From positions 1 to 64,000 of the forward strand of contig NZ_QWKI01000004.1 in assembly GCF_009911645.1 (NCBI RefSeq): DNA of 64,000 nucleotides, written 5' to 3'. This stretch comes from Pseudoflavonifractor sp. 60. GTDB lineage: Bacteria > Bacillota > Clostridia > Oscillospirales > Oscillospiraceae. Shown piece by piece: positions 7,973-15,500 of this stretch. The notes below the pieces were generated by a model. That model was not told the origin of the DNA. It searched no databases and saw only the letters and a list, made by a program, of their open reading frames with translations. Positions within the stretch are counted from its first letter, which is position 1. Every line of letters starts with the position of its first letter. Made by a program: the position numbers and the translations under genes.

Positions 7973-9441
7973 CGAATTTCCACCACAAGCTCAATCCGGC
8001 CCAGCTTCAGCACACTGCCGCTGGAGATCTCCGCCATATCTCCCACCTGCATTCCATCCACATAGGTCCCGTTTCGGGAGCCCAGATCCCGCACCTTAAA
8101 GATACTGCCCGAGATGAACACCTCACAGTGGGTTCCGGACACCGACTTATCGTAGTTCAGCACAATCTGGTTGCCCGGACCCCGGCCAATGGATACCCGC
8201 TCCCGGAGGGGGGCCTCAAAGTGGCGGTTGGCGTCGGCCCGGTCGGTAAGGCACAGGGTCAGCCGCCGGTCATTGCCAATCAAAATCGCGGTGTCGCCGC
8301 CCCCTGGGCTGTCGCCGCTGTCCACCTCGGTCTCGCCGCTGCCGGCGTCGGGGATGGGGTCCCGCACCGTCTCAATGCGCTCCTGGTCCTTTTTGCGGCT
8401 CATCAGGAAGAAAATCCCTCCTCCCACCACCACCGCCGCTAAAACTGCCGCCAGCACAATGGTGAGGATGGGCATTTCCGCTTCCGGCTCTTCCACCGGC
8501 GGAGGCGTGGGAACGGGCGGGTCCTCCTCCGGCGGCTGGGTCACGTCTCCAAAGGGCATGATGGCCTGGATCTCCGCCACCGCCCCATCCCCGAAGGTAA
8601 TTTGAATCCCCTTCACCGTACCGTCCCGCAGGGGCTCCGGAACGGTTACCTCCACACACACCGGAAGCTCACTGCCGCCCATGGTCTGAGAGACGCTGAG
8701 GGTATCGCTAAGCTCCCCTATGGTCCAGCTCAGGGCGTTGGTCTGCCGGGAGAGGGCGTACATGGCCTTCAGGCGCTGGTCGCTGTCCGCCTTGTTGTTC
8801 TTGGAACCCAGGGCGTAGATGGGGATGGGCTGCTCTTTCAGCCGCTGGGTCAGCTCCTCCCGGGTCAGCCCGCCGGGGTTGTTGTCCACACCGTCGGAGA
8901 TTACCACGATCCGCACAAAGGCGCTGTCCTCCCGGGCCTTTTCCTGGTCCAGCACCTCGGCCAGCACATCGGTGAGATAGGTCTCCTGATTCACGTTCTC
9001 GATCTGGTCGATTTTGCCCTTCAAGTCGGCATAGTCCTGGCTCTCCTCCAGCAGGATGTTCAGCTTGTCGCTGAAGGTACACAGATTGAACCGCTCGTTG
9101 GACGCCCGGCCCGCCACCAGGTCGGTGAGCAATTGTTTGGCCGTGACCCGGTCGGCGTCGTTGATGGACAGGGAGTTATCCATCAGCAGCCAGGTGACCA
9201 CGGGAAGGCTGCCGTCCTCCCCGGTCACGCTGACACTGACCCCGGACTGGGTCCCGATCCGGGCCTGGGCAGTCTGGTCCTCCCCACTGTGCTTCACATA
9301 CAGCAACACGGAGTCCTGGGTCACCTGCTGCTCCAGCACCACCGCAGAAGAGGCCGCATAGGCAGCAATTGTAACTGCGGCCAGCAAAAAAGCCGCAGTT
9401 ACAATTCGAATGCTGTTTCTTTTGATGTTATGTCCGCTCAT
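7969..9441 (-). CDS. Membrane protein with VWA and FHA domains
   Basis: A 490-residue membrane protein. An N-terminal signal or anchor segment (about 12-32) is followed by an extracellular von Willebrand A domain with the metal site DNSLS (about 88-92), a Pro/Glu-rich spacer, a second membrane segment (about 325-347, MPILTIVLAAVLAAVVVGGG) and a cytosolic FHA domain (about 395-485) with SIGRG, SGTHCEV and SRNGTYVDG, the conserved phosphothreonine-binding residues. It thus joins an external adhesion-type domain to internal phosphopeptide reading. The start at 9441 follows TTGGAGG and overlaps the upstream gene's end by 14 bp. Its place in the secretion operon suggests a structural or sensing role in the apparatus. 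Confidence 0.9.
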   Translation of the reverse strand: MSGHNIKRNSIRIVTAAFLLAAVTIAAYAASSAVVLEQQVTQDSVLLYVKHSGEDQTAQARIGTQSGVSVSVTGEDGSLPVVTWLLMDNSLSINDADRVTAKQLLTDLVAGRASNERFNLCTFSDKLNILLEESQDYADLKGKIDQIENVNQETYLTDVLAEVLDQEKAREDSAFVRIVVISDGVDNNPGGLTREELTQRLKEQPIPIYALGSKNNKADSDQRLKAMYALSRQTNALSWTIGELSDTLSVSQTMGGSELPVCVEVTVPEPLRDGTVKGIQITFGDGAVAEIQAIMPFGDVTQPPEEDPPVPTPPPVEEPEAEMPILTIVLAAVLAAVVVGGGIFFLMSRKKDQERIETVRDPIPDAGSGETEVDSGDSPGGGDTAILIGNDRRLTLCLTDRADANRHFEAPLRERVSIGRGPGNQIVLNYDKSVSGTHCEVFISGSIFKVRDLGSRNGTYVDGMQVGDMAEISSGSVLKLGRIELVVEIR

Positions 9442-9736
9442 TTGCAATCCTCCAAGCCTCCAGCTCCGCGTCCAGGACCCGCTGGGCAATGGTCCGGATT
9501 GCAGCGGCGATATTGGTGAGATTTCCGGCGGTGATGCGGATGTCGCCCCCCACCTTCTGACCCTTCTTGATGTACTGGGGTGCGCTGTCGCTCTTCCAGG
9601 CGCTGTTTACGGTGTTCAGGATACTCTCCATGTTATCATCGGAGGCATTCCGCAGCCGGCGGGCGATATCGTCTAATTTTTTGGCCTGCTCGATGGCCTT
9701 GTTATAGTTGAAATAGATTTCAGACAAGCTGCTCAT
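9428..9736 (-). CDS. WXG100-like protein, divergent
   Basis: A 102-residue, mostly helical protein with the size and helix-turn-helix shape of ESAT-6/WXG100 proteins. The turn reads NSAWKSDSA, so the motif is WKS (47-49) rather than WXG. Unlike its neighbours it lacks a C-terminal YxxxE motif; its tail ends LEAWRIANERT. It may be the non-secreted partner of a heterodimer. It lies 17 bp after the next WXG100 gene. The family assignment rests on length, helicity and context. Confidence 0.75.
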   Translation of the reverse strand: MSSLSEIYFNYNKAIEQAKKLDDIARRLRNASDDNMESILNTVNSAWKSDSAPQYIKKGQKVGGDIRITAGNLTNIAAAIRTIAQRVLDAELEAWRIANERT

Positions 9737-9752
9737 CCTGTCTCAGCCTCCC

Positions 9753-10070
9753 TTATACGATCTGGTTTGTCTGGAGCTTCGCGTTGGTCTCCGTGGCGCT
9801 CTTTTCCGCCTCGCTGTAGATGCCCGCCATCTCCAGCAGGTCCACAGGGTGCTCGCTCAGGCGGCGGATCAAAAACTGGATGTCATTCTCATAAGAGGCA
9901 AAGCTCTCCCGGTCCCGGGTCCCCGCCTCCCCCAGCCAGTAGCCCTTGGTCTTGGCGGCAATGCTCTCGACCCGGTCAAACCGCTTCTGGATATCCTTGA
10001 TGATGGTGCTGAATTCGGTGGACTTCCGGCGCAGCTCCTCCGGGGTAACCCGCAATACAATATCAGCCAT
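9753..10070 (-). CDS. WXG100-family protein
   Basis: A 105-residue helical protein of the ESAT-6/WXG100 family, small substrates or partners of type VII secretion. The turn motif is YWLGEAG (WLG, 45-47). The C-terminal YSEAE (85-89) fits the YxxxD/E secretion signal. Its last residues, TNQIV, closely match TNEIV at the end of the 104-residue protein at 18216, so the two are probably paralogues within the operon. Confidence 0.88.
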   Translation of the reverse strand: MADIVLRVTPEELRRKSTEFSTIIKDIQKRFDRVESIAAKTKGYWLGEAGTRDRESFASYENDIQFLIRRLSEHPVDLLEMAGIYSEAEKSATETNAKLQTNQIV

Positions 10071-10093
10071 ACTTCCTCCTTCTATAACCCGCT

Positions 10094-10399
10094 CTACACC
10101 TTGATAGAGCTGACGATCTGAGACACTGTGTTTTCACACTTGTCATATTCCTCCCGGGCCTGTCCGGTCTTGGTGGTCAGGCTCTGCATCGCCTTTACCA
10201 GGTCCCGCAGACGGCTCAGGTCGTCCCGGACAGCGGCGGAAAAGGCCTGTTTGGCGTAGCCGTCCCACATACTCTCCAGCTGGCCCAGCACACCCTCCAG
10301 CTTGTCTGCGTCGCTCTTGATTCCCAGGAGCTCCGAAGCAATCTCCGACACATCGGACCGCAGCGTACTGGTGTTGACCTCAATGATTTGTCCTGCCAT
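10094..10399 (-). CDS. WXG100-family protein
   Basis: A 101-residue helical hairpin protein with a classic WXG turn (MWDGYAKQAF, WDG at 45-47) and a C-terminal YDKCE (85-89) matching the YxxxD/E type VII secretion motif. The ATG at 10399 follows GGGGGAG. It belongs to a run of three consecutive WXG100-type genes and is the most canonical of them. Confidence 0.92.
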   Translation of the reverse strand: MAGQIIEVNTSTLRSDVSEIASELLGIKSDADKLEGVLGQLESMWDGYAKQAFSAAVRDDLSRLRDLVKAMQSLTTKTGQAREEYDKCENTVSQIVSSIKV

Positions 10400-10414
10400 A
10401 ACAACTCCCCCTAC

Positions 10415-10783
10415 TTATTGATACAAGATTGTTTGGACCGTCTGATTCAGTCCGTACCCGCTGCCAAAGATGATAATCTCTTCCTTCCCCCTGTGGGCAG
10501 GGGGCTGTTCCTCAATGCAAGCGATATTCTTTTGCTCGGTCCGGCGGTACACCTGAACGATCTCCCGCAGGGAACAGGACAGCTTGACGCAGTTGGCGGT
10601 GGTCCGTGTCAGTGCGTCCTCCTGCTTTTGCAGCGCATACCTGCACTCCTCCAGCTGGGAGTGGCGGCGCAGCTGACGGCGCACCTCCTCCACCTCCTCC
10701 CGCGCCTGCCGCAGCATACGGGAGAGCTCCAGCATCTCCAGACCGGCCTGGTCCGCTTTGTCAGGAATGACTTCGATCTTCAT
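10415..10783 (-). CDS. Coiled-coil protein related to the RHS effector N-terminus
   Basis: A 122-residue, strongly helical protein. Residues 2-83 align nearly without gaps to residues 3-85 of the RHS effector: both open with K-I-x-[IV]-x-P-x-x-A-x-Q-A, share spaced Leu/Val positions, and end in LxxxVxxYxxxE (here VYRRTE, Y79-E83). It has no WXG turn. The ATG at 10783 follows AAGGAGAG; an upstream in-frame start has no such site. It may be a secreted partner, a targeting chaperone or a toxin-less copy of the effector's leader domain. The family is not named with confidence. Confidence 0.75.
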   Translation of the reverse strand: MKIEVIPDKADQAGLEMLELSRMLRQAREEVEEVRRQLRRHSQLEECRYALQKQEDALTRTTANCVKLSCSLREIVQVYRRTEQKNIACIEEQPPAHRGKEEIIIFGSGYGLNQTVQTILYQ

Positions 10784-10894
10784 ACGTTCTCTCCTTTTGC
10801 CTGCCCCAAGCATACCACACAGGGCCGCCGCCCGCCGCCTCAGGCGACGAACTGCGCCTTTCTTTGGACAAACGGCAGGGACACCCGGTTTCCC

Positions 10895-11143
10895 CTAGAC
10901 CAGGACCAGCTCGCCTCCGCCGCACACGCCGTAGTCATTCAGGCACTTCTCCTTGTCGCACATGGCCCCGCTGTCCACGGAGCACAGCACCATCTTCTCA
11001 ATCTCGCCCCCAAAGGGCACACACTCCTTTTGAATAATCAGCTCCACCAGCTCCTCGATCAGGTCGCCCACCTTGGCCCTTTCCTCCACCGAGAAGTTAT
11101 ACACCTTTTCCAGTGCCGGCACGTTCACATTAACAACGATCAT
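10895..11143 (-). CDS. YukD/EsaB-like ubiquitin-fold protein
   Basis: An 82-residue protein that begins with a ubiquitin-like strand pattern (MIVVNVNVPALEKVYNF) followed by a helix (VGDLIEELVELII), as in YukD/EsaB, small cytosolic proteins of Firmicute type VII systems. The C-terminal half is less typical and holds three cysteines in a short stretch (MCDKEKCLNDYGVC), an unusual feature. The ATG at 11143 follows AAAGGAA and lies inside the end of the upstream gene (14-bp overlap). The assignment rests on fold pattern and context. Confidence 0.75.
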   Translation of the reverse strand: MIVVNVNVPALEKVYNFSVEERAKVGDLIEELVELIIQKECVPFGGEIEKMVLCSVDSGAMCDKEKCLNDYGVCGGGELVLV

Positions 11144-11777
11144 AGCGTTCCTTTCCAAAGCAGTCTGTCAGCATCTGCGACAGCGCCTCTTGTGTGTAAT
11201 TGACATCCTGGCCATTCCGGCTGATCCCTCGCTGGACCCCGTTTTGATACACCTCATAGAGCTCCATCACCGGACCGCCGTTGCGGCGCTTCTCCAGGCG
11301 CAGGAGGGTCTGCCGGTCCAGGCCGGGCAGCTCCTCCTCCAGGGCGCCCAGCTCTGACAGGTCCTCACAGGTCAGCACCGGCCGCTCCAGCAGCTCGCTG
11401 TCAAACAGCCACTGCTCCATCGAAAGCCGGTCCATCCGCCGCACCCGGTACTGCCGGGTCAGGATGGTATCGGCCAGCTCCACCAGCCAGAGGCCCTCCT
11501 CCCCTACATAGCACACCCCTCGCTCCCCCTCCGGACTGGAGAGGCACACCGCCCAAGGTGCGCTCCGGATATCTGCAAAGAGCACTCCCGTTCCTTCCAG
11601 AGCAAAGCCCTCCCCCTGCCTGCGGAGCATCCCCCGCTGAAACAGGGCCGCAAAGGCCAGGGTCAGCGCTTCCCTCTCCGGCCGCACCCCGTCGCTGAGG
11701 AGGGAGCACTCCCCTCCCCCTGCCAGCTCCAGCAGGAGCATAAACTCCGCCTGCGTGAAATACAGAACTTCGCTCAT
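11130..11777 (-). CDS. Uncharacterised secretion-operon protein
   Basis: A 215-residue protein I do not recognise. It has no signal peptide or membrane segment and is rich in Leu, Glu and Arg. The start MSEVLYFTQAEFMLLLELAG begins a helical segment. The ATG at 11777 overlaps the stop of the LytTR gene (ATGA), after AGGGGG, and its own end overlaps the YukD-like gene, so the three are translationally coupled. Mycobacterial systems encode cytosolic EspG chaperones of similar order of size, but no motif supports equating them. A cytosolic accessory role is inferred from context. Confidence 0.7.
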   Translation of the reverse strand: MSEVLYFTQAEFMLLLELAGGGECSLLSDGVRPEREALTLAFAALFQRGMLRRQGEGFALEGTGVLFADIRSAPWAVCLSSPEGERGVCYVGEEGLWLVELADTILTRQYRVRRMDRLSMEQWLFDSELLERPVLTCEDLSELGALEEELPGLDRQTLLRLEKRRNGGPVMELYEVYQNGVQRGISRNGQDVNYTQEALSQMLTDCFGKERYDRC

Positions 11778-12490
11778 TGCCACGCCCCCTTAAACAGCGG
11801 CTTATAGCTGCGGGAGACGGGCACGCCAATCTGGTCGCTGAGCTCAATGTAGTTCTCGCCAAACCGTATCCGCACGATTTTACTGGTATTGACGATGTAG
11901 CTCCGGTGACAGCGCTGGAAGGAGTCGGGAAGCTGCTTCTCCAGGGCCTCGATGGTGTCGTAGAAAGCGTACTCCTGGTTTTTGATCCGCACAAAGAGCT
12001 TTTTGTCCCGGGCCTCGAAGTAGTAGATGCGGGAGAAGGGGATAAACACCTTCTCCTCCCGGGTGTCCACCACAAAACAGGACTCGGTCTTTCCCTGCTG
12101 GAAGCGCTCGAAGAAGCTGTCCATAAACTCAGCGTTGGCCCCCTCCAGCTGCCCCGCCGTGACGGGCCGCAGCAGCAGAGAGTCGGGGGCAACTCCGGGC
12201 CGCAGATACTCCAGGGGAGAGACGGTGGGGTCCGCAATGAGCATGACCAGGGTGTTTCCATAGCGGCGGCGGAAGAAGCGCAGCTCGTCCACCGGCTGAC
12301 CCTTCCGAAACTCGTAATACAGCAGGTCCACCTGCTTCTCCTCCTCCGCCGCTGCCGTCAGGGCTCCCTCCTTCGCTGTACCCTCCAGCTGGAGCAGCTC
12401 CTCGCTGTTTTTAGCCACCTGATTTTTGCAGTCCCGGGCAATCAGCGTCCGCTCCTGCTCGTCGCGGTCGCAGACAAGAACCCCGATCAT
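11774..12490 (-). CDS. LytTR-family regulator with degenerate receiver domain
   Basis: A 238-residue transcription regulator. Residues about 135-238 are a LytTR DNA-binding domain (VFIPFSRIYYFEARDKKLFV ... FQRCHRSYIVNTSKI). The N-terminal half has the start of a response-regulator receiver (MIGVLVCDRDEQE), but where the phosphate-accepting Asp should end strand 3 the sequence is DLLYYEFRKG, so the acceptor seems to be missing. It may respond to something other than a histidine kinase. The ATG at 12490 follows GAGGGGG. Being inside the operon it probably regulates it, yet no LytTR-type repeats were seen at the operon promoter. Confidence 0.85.
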   Translation of the reverse strand: MIGVLVCDRDEQERTLIARDCKNQVAKNSEELLQLEGTAKEGALTAAAEEEKQVDLLYYEFRKGQPVDELRFFRRRYGNTLVMLIADPTVSPLEYLRPGVAPDSLLLRPVTAGQLEGANAEFMDSFFERFQQGKTESCFVVDTREEKVFIPFSRIYYFEARDKKLFVRIKNQEYAFYDTIEALEKQLPDSFQRCHRSYIVNTSKIVRIRFGENYIELSDQIGVPVSRSYKPLFKGAWQ

Positions 12491-12505
12491 ATCTATCCCC
12501 CTCTA

Positions 12506-15500
12506 TCAACTCATGGGCACCACGATTTTTACCTGGCGCTCCTCTCGATTTTCGCTGGGCACCATACCCACGCCGCACTTCATGGAGCGCTCCTGGTCCT
12601 GATAACCCACATTCTCGAAGGGGAAGAGCTTCTGCTCGCTGAAGCGACCGCCGAAGCGGACGCCGGAGCGATAGCCCCGCATACTGTCGAAGCAGGTGTA
12701 GCCCATCAGGTCGGTCTCCTCACGGTCGCTCACCTCGCCATAGAGGAAGATGTTGTAGCCCATGCCCCGCTCGCAAAGGGTCTCGAACAGGTCTCTGGCG
12801 TTGAAGACAGGGGACTCCGGGTCGTGGAGCTGTCCGATAAGGGTGGACATATTGCCGATAAAAATGTTGATCCGGGAGTTGGCCTGGGCAGCTGTAAACA
12901 TCTCCTCCTGGGACGCTTTCCGGTCCAGGCAGGCCTTCTTGATGCCGGCCCGCTGAACCAGCTCCCCGTGGATCCGGGACAGGAAATTATACACCTCTTG
13001 GGCCTCGGTGCAGCGGGTCAGGGCGTGCTCCTGGGCGATTTGGGCAAAGCGGCTGTCCCCCATCTCCAGAATTACCACCTCGTCCCCCCGGTCCAGGCTG
13101 TTGAGCATAAGGTTTTCCATGAACACCGACTTGCCGCTCTTTTTGGTGCCGGTAATCAGGAACACATAGTTCTCCACCAGATTGAGGGAGTAGATATCCG
13201 CAAACTCGAAATCGTAGCCCGCCGGCATGAGTTCCGGACGCTCCAGCAGCTGCCGGTACTCCGGCAGAGAGGTGAAGTCCTCTCTGGTGGGGTTGTCCGG
13301 GATGGCGGGAATGGCTCTGGCTCTGGGGCCGGTATAGGCGGCGTTCATGGCAGCCACCGCTTTCTTCAGCAGCTCGGTGCGCTCCGGCCCGTCCTCCGCC
13401 CGAGTCGCCAGCGCGGTCTGGAACTCCAAAATACGCTCGCCGCAGTACATCAGGCCCCGGCCCTTCACCTTGGTCTCGGGCAGCACCGGAGGCCGGACCA
13501 CCCGCAGCACATCCGCATAGGCGAAGGAGTCCTGCATCTCCAGGGCGACGCCGGTGCGGAAGGTCTCCGCCAGCCGGCCGGGCAGCTCCTGCATCCCAAT
13601 GCCTCCGGCGGACACCAGCAGGTAGACGCCGTAGCTGTTGCCCTCCTTGGCAATACGCATCATGTTGGCCTCGTAGGTCTCGCCGGTCTTGTCGTGGAAG
13701 CTGCCGTAGTTGTCAATGACGATCAGGATGGCGGGGACGGTCCAGCCGTTGTAGTTCACATAGTCCTCGTAGCTGGTGCCGGCAAACAGGGTCTTCCGCT
13801 CGTCCAGAATGCGGGTCATCATGGTAAAGAACTTGCTGAAGCCGTCGCCGTCCAGGTCGTTCTCGTCCAGATATCCACCCACGTGCTTCAAATCAGAGAA
13901 GACGGACATCATTTTGGCGCTGAAGTCCAGACAGTAGACATTCAGCAGGTCGGGGGTATAGCTGGACGTCAGGGAGTAAATCACCGTCTGGAGCAGGGTC
14001 GACTTGCCGGTGGACACCGTACCGATGACCATATGGTGGCCGCCGTTGGCAAAGTCCAGGGATACGGGCAGCTGCGCCTGGTTGGCCGGGTCGTCCGCCA
14101 TGCCGATAACCGCGCTGAGCTGGAAGCGGCGGGGACGCTCCTTCCAACCCTTTCCGTCAAAGGCGGAGCGGGAGAAGGGCTCCAGAGAGTCCAGATACAG
14201 GCAGGTGGGCAGTACGGGCAGCCACAGCTTTCTGATCTTCTCAATGCCCATCTCCTCCGCCACGCCCCGCAGGTAGTCCACCGTCACCTCCAGCTGGGTC
14301 TTGGACTTCACCTCGGGCAGGCGCTTGCCCTCCCGGGTCGCCTTGCGGATGAGCTGGAGCACCAGCTGGCCGTCGTCCTGAATATCTGCCAGCTCCCGGT
14401 ACAGGGCGCAGAAGTCCCCGATGCGGGTGTTGTTGAACTGGTTGTCCTCAAAATCAGGCTGGAGCTTCCACAGCGCCTGATAGAAGCTGTCCTTGAACTC
14501 CCCGTGCTCCTCAAAGCTGAAACTGGGGTCGGAGACCGACAGGCCGGTCTCCCGCTGGGCGGTCCGGAGGACATCCACCAGCTGGTGGACCCACCGCCGC
14601 TTCAGCTCCTCCTTGCGCTTGACCTTGGCGTGGTTGCCCGCCAGGTCCACCTTGCCGGTGGCGCTGAGCATCTGGGCAATCAGCAGACTGCCGCCTCCCA
14701 GCTCCTCGTCATAGGAGGCGCCCGACCAGCCGCTCTGGAACAGCTCAAAAATCTCATCGTTGCCCACCTGGAGGTAGCACCGGCCCGCCTGAGTCAGATA
14801 GGCCGCCTCGGTACGGTGGAGCATATCCATGGAGTCCTGCCGGTCCTGGACCCGCAGACACAGGCGGAACTTACTGTTGGCCCAGATGTTCTCATCCACC
14901 GTGCCCGAGGGGCGCTGGGTCGACAAAATCAGATGGACCCCCAGGCTTCGTCCCACCTGGGCCACGCTGATGAGTTCCTTCATAAACTCCGGCTCTTCCC
15001 GCTTCAGCTCGGCAAACTCGTCGATGATGATAAATAGATGGGGCACCGGTTCCACAGCGTCGCCGCTCTTGTACAGGGCGGTGTAGCCGTTAATGTTGTT
15101 GACCCCGTACTCGGTAAAAATCCGCTGCCGGCGGCGGTTCTCCGACTGGATGGACACCATGGCCCGCTTGACCTGATTGCCCGACAGGTTGGAGATGGAG
15201 CCGATCATGTGGGGCAGGCCGTCAAAGAGGTTGGCCATACCGCCGCCTTTGTAGTCGATGATAAAGAAGCCGATATCCTCAGGGCTGAAATTCACCGCCA
15301 GGGAGAGGATGTAGGTCTGGAGGGTCTCCGACTTGCCGGAGCCCGTGGTGCCCGCCACCAGGCCGTGGGGGCCGTGGTAGCGCTCGTGGATATCCAGATA
15401 GCAGGGGGCGTTGCCGCTGCGGAAGCCCACTAGCGCCTTCATGGTCTGGATGCTGTTGGCCTTCTTCCACCGCTCGGCAGCGTTCAGCGCCTCAGGGCGG

